Source of the DNA: BJHL01 sp040378885
GTDB taxonomy: Bacteria > Planctomycetota > Phycisphaerae > Phycisphaerales > UBA1924
Direction: 5' to 3'
Assembly (NCBI GenBank): GCA_046316615.1
Contig: JBKDAN010000064.1
Location: 1 to 64,000, forward strand
Length of the DNA: 64,000 nucleotides
Below, piece after piece: positions 5,320-14,523 of this stretch (positions are counted from its first letter, which is position 1; each line of letters begins with the position of its first letter). Both the position numbers and the translations under genes were made by a program. A model generated the notes under the pieces. That model did no database searches. It had not been told where the DNA came from and was given only the letters and a program-made list of their open reading frames with translations.

Positions 5320-8056
5320 TCGCACGGTTTTGCTGATAGCGGTAGTTGCACTGAGCGCGATCCTGATCGCGGCGGTGGGCGTGGCGATGGGCTCGATCCG
5401 GGCCGCTGTGGAGCAGCGCATCCAGACACTGGTGGGTGATGCGGATGCTCGCGTGCAGGCGCGGGGCACGGGCGCGTCACTGGATTTGGCGCTGCTCAGC
5501 ACAGTGCGGCAGTGGCCTGAAGTGGAACGAGCTTCGGCGCGTTTGACGGGCACGCTTGCGCTGCGATTTGGTGCACCCCAGTGGACGAACGGCTCGGAAG
5601 ACAGCTCCCCCACTGCTGCGAACGCGAGTGAATATCGGCGCGAAGTGAAGCTGTTTCAGACGAGCGCACGTGTCGTGGGACTTGCGGACGCGAGCCTGAC
5701 TGGTGGTGTGCTAGAGCGAGTGGAACTGATTTCGGGACGACTGCCTGAACGCGATGATGAGATTGTCATCGATGCCGGCGTGGTGGAACTGCTTTCCAAG
5801 ACTGACACCAAGGGGATGCTGAGCAACATCGGCATCTCGATGTTTGCGAGGGGCAGTGGCGCGATCACGAAGCAAGACACCGGGCCTGAGCGGGTCGCGA
5901 CGCGCGAAGAAGCGGAAAGGCTGAACGCAGCAGCGAAACCTGCGGTGGGCGACTGGGTGGAGTTTGTGCGCTTTGGCAAGCCTGCGACGAAGCTGACGAT
6001 CGTGGGGATTGCCAAGCAGCCCGCGCTGGGTGATACGCCCATGGCGTACATGGCGATGACCGGGCTTGCAGCAGCGACGGATCAAGTCGGCAAGGTGTCG
6101 AGGATTGATCTGGTGCTGCGCGACGGCGTGGACGCCGAGCAGTTTGCGGAGCAACGCGGGGCGCAGCTGCCTGCCGGCGCGCAAGTGCAGACAACGGCGA
6201 AGATCACAAGCGGCATTGATCGGAACGCGAAGGCCAATCAATTGGCGTTCACGGTCGGCACGCTGATGGCGTTTATTGCTGCGGGGTTCATCATCACCAC
6301 GGGCATGAGCGTGGGGATTGTGGAGAAGCGGCGGGAGCTGGCAATTCTGCGGTGTATCGGAGCGACTCCTGGGCAACTGGCGCTCGCGCAGCTTTTTCAC
6401 GGCGCGCTCGTCGGGCTGGCGGGGGCGGCGATTGGCGTGCCTCTTGGCGTGTTTGCTGCGTGGTTCATGCTTGATCACTTCCAGGAGCGATTGCAGGCTC
6501 CGCCGATCATTCTGGTGGATCGTGTCGTGCTGTCGTTTGCGGGGGCGATCTTTGCGGGGTTGGTGGGCGCGATGCTGCCGGCGTGGCAGGCGATGCGTGT
6601 GGCGCCGTTGCAGGCGTTGGCCAGTCGGGCGCAGCCGGCCAAGCCTCGGACGCTTTTGCTCATTGCCATCGCGGGGCTGGTGGGTGTGCTCGTTCACCTT
6701 GCGAACTTCACGCTCATTCGTGATGGCACGACGGTTTTCTTTACGTATGTGTCGCTGGGGTTGCCTTGTTTGATGCTGGGGTACTTTCTGCTGGGCGTGC
6801 CGACGATGCAGATTGTGGCAAAGCTGTTCGCCAACCCGCTGGAGAAGCTGCTTGGGTTGCCCGCCAACATCGTGCGGCGCAGCGTGACGGCGACGCCTTA
6901 TCGGTTTGGCTTCACGGCGGGCGCGATGATGGCGGGGCTTGCACTGCTTGTAGCGATTTGGACGCAGGGCGGGGCGGCGATGCGAGACTGGATCAATCGC
7001 ATCAACTTTCCGGATGGTGTGGTTGTGGGGTTGAACATGCCGCCCGAGGCGCAAGAGGCACTGCGGAATGTGCCGGGCGTGACGGAAACGTGCGCGATCT
7101 CGATGCATCCTGTCGAGACGACCGCGTTTGGTGTGAAGGGCATGACACGCGTGAAGACATACTTCTTCGCGTTTGAGCCCGAGCCGTTCTTCCGTATGAG
7201 CACGATTGAATGGGTCGAGGGTGATGAGAAGACCGCTCGCGAGAAGCTGGAAGCGGGCGGCAGCGTGATCGTGACGCGTGAGTTCAAGACGGCGCGTGAC
7301 TTGAAAGTCGGCGATGACTTTGTGTGCTGGGATGATCTGGGCATTGAGCACCGCTTTGCGATCGTGGGTGTCGTGACCAGCCCGGGACTGGAGATTGCAA
7401 ACAACTACTTCGACATCGGCGGGCAGGACTTCAGCGAGCAGCGCATCCATGCGGTCTTTGGCAGCCGAAAGGACCTGCGCGAGAAGTTCAATAGTGACTC
7501 GATCGGGCTTCTGCAGTACAACGTGCGTGAAGGCGAAGATGGGTTTGTCGTCGCCGAGCAAGTTCGCACTGCGCTGCTGCCTTACGGCATTTTGAATGCC
7601 GCCAGTGCGCAGGGGATGAAGAACGTCATCAATCAGTTTGTGCAGACAACACTGGTGACCGCATCGCTGGTTGCGATCTTTGCGATGGGTGTGGCGTGCC
7701 TTGGCGTTGCCAACCTGATCATCGCGAGTATTCAGTCGCGGCAGTTTGAGTTTGGCGTGTTCCGAGCGGTGGGCGGCACGCGGGGGCAGCTTGCTCGCAT
7801 TGTGCTGGCGGAATCGCTGCTAATTGCTATCGCGGCGATTGTGCTGGGGTCACTCATGGGGCTGCAAGGCGCGTTTGGCGGCATGCGGCTGAATGCACTG
7901 ATCTGGGGTATTGATCTGCGCGTGTCGCCGCCTTGGACGGCGATGCTTTGGGGCTACGTCGTGGTGGTTGTGATGTGCGTGGGAGCTGCGACACCAGCGG
8001 TGATGCGACTGACGCGGCGCAGCACGCGCGAACTGCTTGCGTCCATTCGCGGCTGA
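5270..8056 (+). CDS. FtsX-like ABC transporter permease
   Basis: A 928-residue permease of the FtsX/LolC-LolE/MacB superfamily. An N-terminal membrane segment (about 18-40) is followed by a large extracytoplasmic domain. Two FtsX domains with several helices each then follow: one around residues 325-430 (ending near the P-A-W-Q-A-M-R motif typical of these permeases) and one at about 785-920. A second large extracytoplasmic region lies between them. At more than twice LolC length, it combines both permease halves in one chain. It starts inside the ATPase gene and presumably forms the complete exporter with it. The partner periplasmic or outer-membrane proteins are not in the window. Confidence 0.9.
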   Translation: MRAAWRLAISNLSERRSRTVLLIAVVALSAILIAAVGVAMGSIRAAVEQRIQTLVGDADARVQARGTGASLDLALLSTVRQWPEVERASARLTGTLALRFGAPQWTNGSEDSSPTAANASEYRREVKLFQTSARVVGLADASLTGGVLERVELISGRLPERDDEIVIDAGVVELLSKTDTKGMLSNIGISMFARGSGAITKQDTGPERVATREEAERLNAAAKPAVGDWVEFVRFGKPATKLTIVGIAKQPALGDTPMAYMAMTGLAAATDQVGKVSRIDLVLRDGVDAEQFAEQRGAQLPAGAQVQTTAKITSGIDRNAKANQLAFTVGTLMAFIAAGFIITTGMSVGIVEKRRELAILRCIGATPGQLALAQLFHGALVGLAGAAIGVPLGVFAAWFMLDHFQERLQAPPIILVDRVVLSFAGAIFAGLVGAMLPAWQAMRVAPLQALASRAQPAKPRTLLLIAIAGLVGVLVHLANFTLIRDGTTVFFTYVSLGLPCLMLGYFLLGVPTMQIVAKLFANPLEKLLGLPANIVRRSVTATPYRFGFTAGAMMAGLALLVAIWTQGGAAMRDWINRINFPDGVVVGLNMPPEAQEALRNVPGVTETCAISMHPVETTAFGVKGMTRVKTYFFAFEPEPFFRMSTIEWVEGDEKTAREKLEAGGSVIVTREFKTARDLKVGDDFVCWDDLGIEHRFAIVGVVTSPGLEIANNYFDIGGQDFSEQRIHAVFGSRKDLREKFNSDSIGLLQYNVREGEDGFVVAEQVRTALLPYGILNAASAQGMKNVINQFVQTTLVTASLVAIFAMGVACLGVANLIIASIQSRQFEFGVFRAVGGTRGQLARIVLAESLLIAIAAIVLGSLMGLQGAFGGMRLNALIWGIDLRVSPPWTAMLWGYVVVVVMCVGAATPAVMRLTRRSTRELLASIRG

Positions 8057-8070
8057 TCGGCGACGCTGTT

Positions 8071-8652
8071 TCATCGTTCGAGGATGTCGCGCGGCAGGGT
8101 GCGCTTGCGTGATTTCTTGCTGGTGAGCGCCGGTGCCAGTTCGGCGGATTCGCCAAGGCGCAGACGTTCGGCGCCGCAGATGGCGATGGCAAGCGCATCG
8201 GCGACGTCGGGCGGGCTGGGGGGCTCGGCAAGGCGGAAGTAGTCTTGCACGCCGCGTTGCATCTGGTGCTTTTCGGCGCGGCCGCTGCCTGTGAGGAACT
8301 TTTTGACGAGCGCGGGCTTGAGCTCGAGCAGCGTGAGCTTGCGCTGCGCGATGGCGAGGAGGATCACTCCACGTGCGTGGGCCATGATGGTGGCGGTGTT
8401 GGGGTGCGCGGGGTGAGCGAAGAGACCTTCGACGGCGACGGCGTGGGGTTTGACGCGTTCGAGCAAGTCGCGAAAGTCCTTGTCGAGCTCTTCGAGGCGT
8501 GTGCTGACGCTGGCGGCATCGCCGGTTTCCGTGTCAGTTCGCCGCAAGCGGAAGACGCCGGCTTCGACGATGGTGTGCGTACCGGCGCGGGCGACTTCCA
8601 CGCAGCCGTAGCCAGTGAGGCGAAGACCAGGGTCGATGCCGAGGACGCGCAT
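8071..8652 (-). CDS. ruvC: Holliday junction endonuclease RuvC
   Basis: A 193-residue crossover-junction endodeoxyribonuclease that resolves Holliday junctions with RuvAB. All four acidic catalytic residues can be placed: Asp7 (G-I-D-P-G), Glu75 (V-E-G-L-F), Asp149 and Asp152 (D-V-A-D-A-L-A). The usual N-terminal M-R-V-L-G-I-D-P-G fixes the start at 8652; TACTCT ends five bases upstream. No ruvA or ruvB is adjacent. It converges with the FtsX permease gene and diverges from the gene at 8693. Confidence 0.95.
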   Translation of the reverse strand: MRVLGIDPGLRLTGYGCVEVARAGTHTIVEAGVFRLRRTDTETGDAASVSTRLEELDKDFRDLLERVKPHAVAVEGLFAHPAHPNTATIMAHARGVILLAIAQRKLTLLELKPALVKKFLTGSGRAEKHQMQRGVQDYFRLAEPPSPPDVADALAIAICGAERLRLGESAELAPALTSKKSRKRTLPRDILER

Positions 8653-8657
8653 GAACG

Positions 8658-8663
8658 AGAGTA
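8658..8663 (-). promoter_or_regulatory. TANNNT box (TACTCT) before ruvC
   Basis: TACTCT on the minus strand ends five bases before the ruvC ATG, in the leaderless-type position. Confidence 0.55.
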
Positions 8664-8692
8664 GAAGCACTAACATGCCGCGGGAGGTGCTC

Positions 8693-10078
8693 GTGAAGTG
8701 GCTGGAAACGTTGAGTGAACGACTGCGACTGGCCCGGCGCATCACTGCCGTGGTCGGGCTGGTGCTGCTCTTGTACTTCTTTGGCACGTGGCTGTGGTGC
8801 TACGTGTTCTATGTGCGTGAACGCGTTGTGCTGCGAGAGAATCAAGTTGCGAAGCTGCGAGAACCGTACTTGGCACATGCCGCCGAATCGCGAGTGTGGG
8901 ATGCGATACAGCCGCTGTCGCTCGACCGTGAACGGTGGGCGCTGCCGGAAGGTTCTTCTTTGCACAATGCACTGATGTACGGCCCGGGCACCGAGGGTTG
9001 GGACGAAGTGGCTGTGTGGCTTGGTGATCGCAAAGATGTGACTGCGCAGCTGCGCGAAGCGAGCAAGCGACCTGTCATGGGCTATGACTTTCCATCGGCG
9101 GAAGAGAATCCGGTGGCCATGCTGGTCCATCGGGAGCACCTTGGCGCTTCGCGACAAATTGCGCGACTGCTGCGGGGCGACGCTCATCTCGCAGCGAGTG
9201 AGGGCGACTGGGAGCGGTTCGCAGCGAACGTTGATGCGATGTGCAAGTTTGCCAAGCTTGTCGCGGACGTGGACGGCATGGTGGATGTGCTGGTGGGGCA
9301 TGCGATCTATATGTCGGCGGCGATTACGGCGGGCGACCATTTGGCGAATGTGCCCACGGAACAGCTCGCATCACTTCGGCAGTCGCTTTCCATCAAGTTC
9401 CGCGATGACCCGGCGTATGCGGTTCGCGCACTGGACGATGACGGGCGCGACATGCTGCAGCGTATATTCAGCGACACGGGCAATGGCAGAGGGGGCATTT
9501 GTCGTGACGGCATCAACTATCTGAGAAGCGTTGATACCAGCGGCAAGATCTCGCGCGTTGCGTGGGCGGCGCCGCGGCTGCGCATGCGAGTGAACCGAAT
9601 GGACGCGGCAGCCATCAACAGTAAGGTTTTGAGCCAGATGAACGCGTGGGTGCAGCTGCCCGCGTGGGAACGCACGATGCCGGCTGTAAAGCTCGGGAAA
9701 GAGGATGAGTTTGCGAGCGCGTTTGCACCCATCAGCAACATGTGGGGTGCGACGACCATGGCGATCGCGTCAACTGAGCGCACGCGCGACATGCAGTTTG
9801 CTGCTCTGCTCGCGATGGATGCGGAGATCATCAAGCGGCAGACCGGGGCGTACCCAGATGTCGCGGCACTGCTGGCGCAGCCAGACTCGCGGCGAGATCG
9901 GTTCACCGGCGAGCAGTTGCTGACGAGCGTGGCGTCGGGACAACTCGTGATTTATGCGCGCGGACCTGACACGGACGATGATGGCGGCACGAAGCATCAG
10001 TACTTCAAGTGGAACGCGGACAGCGGATACGACACCACGCTTGATGGCGATGAGGTGCTGTGGCCGCCTGCGCGGTAA
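8693..10078 (+). CDS. Membrane-anchored protein, unknown function
   Basis: A 461-residue protein with one N-terminal hydrophobic segment (about residues 17-40) and a long soluble region. The last 70 residues hold an R-F-T-G-E-Q-L then G-P-D-T-D-D-D-G-G pattern. This resembles the conserved end of many planctomycete exported proteins that look like GspG, but there is no prepilin motif. No enzyme family is recognised. The GTG at 8693 is preferred because GGGAGG sits five bases upstream; ATG at 8675 is the alternative. It is divergent from ruvC. Confidence 0.7.
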   Translation: MKWLETLSERLRLARRITAVVGLVLLLYFFGTWLWCYVFYVRERVVLRENQVAKLREPYLAHAAESRVWDAIQPLSLDRERWALPEGSSLHNALMYGPGTEGWDEVAVWLGDRKDVTAQLREASKRPVMGYDFPSAEENPVAMLVHREHLGASRQIARLLRGDAHLAASEGDWERFAANVDAMCKFAKLVADVDGMVDVLVGHAIYMSAAITAGDHLANVPTEQLASLRQSLSIKFRDDPAYAVRALDDDGRDMLQRIFSDTGNGRGGICRDGINYLRSVDTSGKISRVAWAAPRLRMRVNRMDAAAINSKVLSQMNAWVQLPAWERTMPAVKLGKEDEFASAFAPISNMWGATTMAIASTERTRDMQFAALLAMDAEIIKRQTGAYPDVAALLAQPDSRRDRFTGEQLLTSVASGQLVIYARGPDTDDDGGTKHQYFKWNADSGYDTTLDGDEVLWPPAR

Positions 10079-10084
10079 GCGTCT

Positions 10085-10696
10085 TCAGCGGCTGCCAAAG
10101 TGCTTGAGATAGTGCACGATCTGCTTGGCGATGGCGTCGCACTCAAGATTCACGCGGCTGCCGGGACGAAGCTCGCCCAAGGTGGTCTTGACGAGTGTGG
10201 TGGGAATGAGGGCGATTTCGAACCAGCATTCGCCTGGGTTGATCGCCATGATCGTGAGGCTGACGCCCTGCACACAGATGCTGCCTTTGGGGGCGAAGAA
10301 CTCGATGAGCTCACGCGGCGGGGCGATGCGTGCACGCCACTCGCCTTGCGTGTTCACGGTCTGCACTTCGCCCACGCCGTCGATGTGGCCTTGCACGAGG
10401 TGGCCGCCAAGCAACGTGGCGAGCGTGGCGGAGTGCTCGATGTGCACGCGGTCACCGGGCTGCAGTTCACCCAGCGTGGTTTTTGCGAGGGTTTCGGGGA
10501 TGGCATCGAAGGCGAGCAAGCCGTTGGTGTCGGCGACGTCTGCCGCGAGCGTGAGGCAGCAGCCGTTGACGGCGATGGACTCGCCCAGCGCGGGCTTGTG
10601 GGTCCAGCCGGGTGCGGCGATAAGCAGTCGTTGTCCGGCGGCGGTGGGCACGCGGGAGTGGAGCGTACCGAGTTGTTCGATGAGACCGGTGAACAT
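10085..10696 (-). CDS. ribE: Riboflavin synthase alpha chain
   Basis: A 203-residue enzyme that converts two molecules of 6,7-dimethyl-8-ribityllumazine into riboflavin, the last step of vitamin B2 synthesis. It starts with the diagnostic M-F-T-G-L-I-E. It has two lumazine-binding repeats, the first with N-G-C-C-L-T-L and G-H-L-V-Q-G-H-I-D-G, the second with V-Q-G-V-S-L-T-I. Its substrate-producing partner, lumazine synthase, is encoded about 50 kb away at 60742. It converges with the preceding gene, leaving six bases between the two stops. Confidence 0.95.
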   Translation of the reverse strand: MFTGLIEQLGTLHSRVPTAAGQRLLIAAPGWTHKPALGESIAVNGCCLTLAADVADTNGLLAFDAIPETLAKTTLGELQPGDRVHIEHSATLATLLGGHLVQGHIDGVGEVQTVNTQGEWRARIAPPRELIEFFAPKGSICVQGVSLTIMAINPGECWFEIALIPTTLVKTTLGELRPGSRVNLECDAIAKQIVHYLKHFGSR

Positions 10697-10779
10697 GCCT
10701 TAGCGTGTGCACGCTGCGGGCGGTTGTCCAGAAGGTGAGGAAGCGAGAAGCGACGAGCACGCCACGCACATGCGGGGCA

Positions 10780-11901
10780 TCAGAGTTCGCCCACGCGGCG
10801 CGTGGTTTCTCGCTGGGAAAGGTCGCGCATGAGTTCGGTGAAATCGCCGGCGAGCAGGTCGCGCAGGGCGTACTCGTCGGGCAGGCGTTCGTCGGCGACG
10901 ATGCCTTCCTTCCAGCGGTAGGTGCGAATCTTCTCGCTGCGGCCAGCGGTGCCGATCTGGTCTTTGCGGGCGCTTGCGCGTTCGGCCTTCTTGCGTTGCA
11001 GTTCCGCTTCGTACAGACGCGCGGTGAGCAGGCGGCGGGCGCGTTCGCGGTTCTGCTGCTGGCTTTTTGCTTCCATCATCTTGATGATGATTCCGGTGGG
11101 CTTGTGGTGCACCTGCCACGCGGTTTCGACTTTGTTGACGTTCTGGCCGCCGGGGCCCTGGGCTCGCGTGGCGAACTCTTCGACGTCGTTGGCCCAGTCG
11201 ATCTTGAGTTCGACTTCGTCGGGCTCGGGCAGTACGGCGACGCTGGCGGTACTGGTGTGAATACGGCCCTGCGCCTCGGTGGCGGGCACACGCTTCACGC
11301 TGTGGACGCCGGCTTCGAAGTTCATCTCGCTCCAGACGCCTGCACCCTTGATGTTGATGACGGCGTTGCGCACGCCACCCACTCCCGGTTCGCCTGTGAG
11401 TTCGAGCGTTTCGAACTGCCAACCGCGTTTACCGGCATACTTCTGGTACATCTCCAACAGATCGCGCGTCCAGAGGGTGGCTTCGTCGCCTCCGGTGCCT
11501 GCGCGGAGTTCGAGCATCACGCTGCTGATCTTGTTGTCCTCAGCGTTGACGAGACTTTGCAGGGCGTTGTCGAGCGTTTCGCTCGCGGTGCGCTCGATGG
11601 CGGGCAGCTCTTCTTTGGCGAAGGCGGCCATGTCGGCGTCTTTGCCTGCGAGCATGGCGCGGCAGTCGCGGGCGTCGGCAGCGAGGCGGGTGAGTTCGCG
11701 CCAGGCTCGGGCGGGCTGCTCGATGGCGCCGCGCTTGAGGCTCAGGTCGCGGACCTTCTTGTGGTCGGTCACGACGTGCGGATCTTCGAGCAAGGCGGCG
11801 AGTTCGGCGTCGTCGCGTGCGATGGCAAAGAGCTTCTCCAGCACGCGTTCCTGCGCGTGGGGAAGCAGTTCCTGCACCAGGCTGACAGACGAGGCATCCA
11901 C
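10780..11901 (-). CDS. prfA: Peptide chain release factor 1
   Basis: A 373-residue class I release factor that recognises UAA/UAG and triggers peptidyl-tRNA hydrolysis. The catalytic G-G-Q is in G-P-G-G-Q-N-V-N-K. The codon-reading P-A-T motif (R-V-P-A-T-E) marks it as RF1 rather than RF2. There is no internal ATG near the family N-terminus. The GTG at 11901 gives the expected length, and TATGCT ends six bases upstream of it. Longer readings upstream lack a plausible start. It is divergent from the prolyl oligopeptidase gene. Confidence 0.93.
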   Translation of the reverse strand: MDASSVSLVQELLPHAQERVLEKLFAIARDDAELAALLEDPHVVTDHKKVRDLSLKRGAIEQPARAWRELTRLAADARDCRAMLAGKDADMAAFAKEELPAIERTASETLDNALQSLVNAEDNKISSVMLELRAGTGGDEATLWTRDLLEMYQKYAGKRGWQFETLELTGEPGVGGVRNAVINIKGAGVWSEMNFEAGVHSVKRVPATEAQGRIHTSTASVAVLPEPDEVELKIDWANDVEEFATRAQGPGGQNVNKVETAWQVHHKPTGIIIKMMEAKSQQQNRERARRLLTARLYEAELQRKKAERASARKDQIGTAGRSEKIRTYRWKEGIVADERLPDEYALRDLLAGDFTELMRDLSQRETTRRVGEL

Positions 11902-11907
11902 AATGCC

Positions 11908-11913
11908 AGCATA
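11908..11913 (-). promoter_or_regulatory. TANNNT box (TATGCT) before prfA
   Basis: TATGCT on the minus strand ends six bases before GTG at 11901. It supports that unusual start for prfA. Confidence 0.5.
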
Positions 11914-12009
11914 GTGCGCAGATGCCGGATTTCCACGCGAAACGGACAGGGTGAGCGGACGTACAAACCGGCCCCTGCGCGATACCATTCCGCAGTGAAA
12001 GGAACACTC

Positions 12010-14442
12010 ATGAAAACCCGCCGGATCGCTTTGATCATGCTTGCCACGCTTGCCGGACTGCCCGTCGCCGCGTTCGCCACGCCGCCCGCCACGCAGCGCG
12101 AGGACGTGAAGGAGACACTGCACGGCGTGGAGATGTCTGATCCCTATCGCTGGCTGGAAGGCGACAACAGCAACCCAGCGCAGATGGGCAAGATGAACGA
12201 CCGCGTGGACGCGTGGACGGATGCGCAGAACAACTACACGCGCAGCATGCTGGACAATCTGCCTGGCCGCAAGGCGATTGAAGACAAGATGCGTCCCTTG
12301 CTGCAGATCGGCAGCGTGAGCGCGCCGAACATGGCGGGCACGCGGTACTTCTACAGCAAGCGCGAGGGTTCGCAGGCGCAGGCGCGGGTCTTTGTGCGTG
12401 AGACCAGCAGTGGTGAAGGCCGCTTGTTGCTGGACCCGGTGACGCTAGACGCGAGCGGGCTGACCACGGTGTCGGGCGTGACGCCCAGCCAGGACGGCAC
12501 GTTGCTGGCGTATGGCACGTTCCGTGCGGGCGATGAGAACACGACGACGTATGTGATGAACGTCGCAACGGGCGAGAAGCTGGATGTGGCGATTCCCGGG
12601 CGCAGCAGCGTGATTCAGTGGATGCCCGACAACAGCGGCTTTTTCTACGAGCGTCTCGAAGATCCGAAGAATCCGTACTCGGCGCAGATTCGCTGGCACA
12701 AGCTGGGCACGGATCACGAGAAGGATCCGGTGCTGTTCCGTCAGTACACCAAGGAAGAGAACGAGAAGCTCGCGACCACGTGGGGCCCGGGCGCAACGGT
12801 CTCTCGCGATGGCAAATGGATGGTGCTGATGTACTGGACGGGAACCAGCAGCAATGACATCTGGGCGATCAACCTCGAACACTGGCGTGAGACCGGTAAG
12901 TTCGTGAAGAACGTCATCAAGACTGATGCACCCAACACGTTCTTTGGCGCAATCGACGGCGACACGTTCTACATGCACACCGACTACGGCGCGCCCAACA
13001 AGCGCGTGGTGGCGGTTGATCTCAATGACCCGAGCGAAGGCAACTGGAAAGAAGTCATTCCCGAAAACAAGGGTGCGGTACTGAGCAGCTTCAGTGTCGC
13101 CAAGGGCATCATCGTGGGCGAGTACGAGGAGAAGGCCTCGACCAAGATGCGGCTGTTTGGCATGGACGGAAGCAGCAAGGGCGAACTGCGTCTGCCGGGC
13201 ATCGGCAGCGCAGGCATCAGCACAGAGCATGATCGCACCGAGGCGTACCTCACATTTACGAGCTTCAACTATCCCAACACGATCTTCCGTGTGGATCTGG
13301 CCAAGCCCGACGCGGAACCGACCGTGTGGGAACGGCCGGCGGTGCCGGTTGATCCGTCGATCGTTGAAGTGAACCAGGTGACCTACAGCAGCAAGGACGG
13401 CACGCCTGTCACGATGTTTGTGGTGCACAAGAAGGGCCTGAAGCTCGACGGCAATAACCCGGTGATCTTGAATGGGTATGGCGGGTTCAACATCTCAGAG
13501 ACGCCCTTCTTCTCGGCGACGCTCTTCCCGTGGTTTGAAGCTGGCGGCGTGTTCGCTCTGCCCAACCTGCGCGGCGGCGGCGAGTACGGCAAGCAATGGC
13601 ACGAAGCGGGCATGCTGGGCAACAAGCAGAATGTGTTTGATGACATGATCGCCGCGGGCGAGTGGCTCGTGAAAAACAACTACACGCAGCCCAGCCGCAT
13701 GGCGACCATCGGCGGCAGCAACGGCGGCCTGCTGATGGGCGCGATGATGACGCAGCGCCCGGACTTGTTCGGCGCGATCATCTGCCAGGTGCCTCTGCTG
13801 GACATGCTGCGGTATCAAGAGTTTCTCATGGCTCGCTACTGGGTGCCCGAATATGGCGACCCCGCGAACCCCGAGCACTTTGCGTTCATCAAGAAGTACT
13901 CGCCCTATCACAACGTGACGCAGGGCACCAAGTTCCCTGGCATCATGTTCACCGCAGGTGAGAATGACGCACGCACGCACCCGATGCACGCTCGCAAGAT
14001 GGCGGCGAAGGTGCGCGATGCCAACACCAGTGATCGCCCCGTGCTGCTGTGGGTTGATCGCGATGCCGGCCACGGTGGCGGCAAGCCGCTGGAACTGCGG
14101 CTGCGCGACTCGGTGGACACCCGCATGTTCATCATGTGGCAACTGGGCATGCTCGACGGCCTTGCGCCCAACCAGATGCCTCATGGCGCGACGTCGCAGG
14201 CGGAAACTTCGCCGCAGTTCACGATCACGCGGGTCGTGTCACTGAACGTGACCGGCATGACGTGTGAGATGTGCGTGGACACGGTGACAACGACGCTCAA
14301 GGGTGTAAAGGGTGTGAAGAACGTGAACGTGTCGCTCGAGAAGAAGGCGGCGGATATTGAGCTGGAAAACGACAGTGATCTGGACGGCGTGACGCTGGCC
14401 AAGGCGCTCGAAGGAACCAAGTTCAAGGCGACGCCCAAGTGA
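12010..14442 (+). CDS. Prolyl oligopeptidase fused to a C-terminal HMA domain
   Basis: An 810-residue exported S9A serine peptidase that cleaves short peptides after proline. A signal peptide (about residues 1-23) precedes a seven-bladed propeller and an alpha/beta-hydrolase domain. The catalytic triad can be read as Ser570 (G-G-S-N-G-G), Asp653 (G-E-N-D-A-R) and His688 (D-A-G-H-G-G). After the family's usual end there is an extra domain of about 70 residues with M750-T-C-E-M-C755, the CxxC of heavy-metal-associated (HMA) copper-binding proteins. The reading frame is continuous across the join. I know of no standard role for this combination. AAGGAA precedes the ATG, and a strong terminator follows. 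Confidence 0.9.
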   Translation: MKTRRIALIMLATLAGLPVAAFATPPATQREDVKETLHGVEMSDPYRWLEGDNSNPAQMGKMNDRVDAWTDAQNNYTRSMLDNLPGRKAIEDKMRPLLQIGSVSAPNMAGTRYFYSKREGSQAQARVFVRETSSGEGRLLLDPVTLDASGLTTVSGVTPSQDGTLLAYGTFRAGDENTTTYVMNVATGEKLDVAIPGRSSVIQWMPDNSGFFYERLEDPKNPYSAQIRWHKLGTDHEKDPVLFRQYTKEENEKLATTWGPGATVSRDGKWMVLMYWTGTSSNDIWAINLEHWRETGKFVKNVIKTDAPNTFFGAIDGDTFYMHTDYGAPNKRVVAVDLNDPSEGNWKEVIPENKGAVLSSFSVAKGIIVGEYEEKASTKMRLFGMDGSSKGELRLPGIGSAGISTEHDRTEAYLTFTSFNYPNTIFRVDLAKPDAEPTVWERPAVPVDPSIVEVNQVTYSSKDGTPVTMFVVHKKGLKLDGNNPVILNGYGGFNISETPFFSATLFPWFEAGGVFALPNLRGGGEYGKQWHEAGMLGNKQNVFDDMIAAGEWLVKNNYTQPSRMATIGGSNGGLLMGAMMTQRPDLFGAIICQVPLLDMLRYQEFLMARYWVPEYGDPANPEHFAFIKKYSPYHNVTQGTKFPGIMFTAGENDARTHPMHARKMAAKVRDANTSDRPVLLWVDRDAGHGGGKPLELRLRDSVDTRMFIMWQLGMLDGLAPNQMPHGATSQAETSPQFTITRVVSLNVTGMTCEMCVDTVTTTLKGVKGVKNVNVSLEKKAADIELENDSDLDGVTLAKALEGTKFKATPK

Positions 14443-14464
14443 TGTGACGAACCCGAACAGTTGC

Positions 14465-14497
14465 AAAAATGCCGGAGCGTGATGCTCCGGCATTTTT
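14465..14497. terminator. Bidirectional rho-independent terminator
   Basis: GCCGGAGC and GCTCCGGC pair around GTGAT. The stem is extended by an A-tract on the left and ATTTTT on the right. It lies between convergent genes and can serve both the oligopeptidase gene and rny. Confidence 0.9.
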
Positions 14498-14523
14498 CTT
14501 TGTCCGCTCGCAGCAGTACCCGT

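Noticed and set aside
5711..7561. A 616-codon open frame on the minus strand
   Set aside because: It is a shadow of the FtsX permease gene, rich in Arg/His/Gln as expected for antisense of GC-rich coding DNA.
10705..12009. A long plus-strand open frame running from 10705 into the oligopeptidase gene
   Set aside because: It is antisense to prfA. The real signal peptide and start of the peptidase are at 12010, with AAGGAA upstream.
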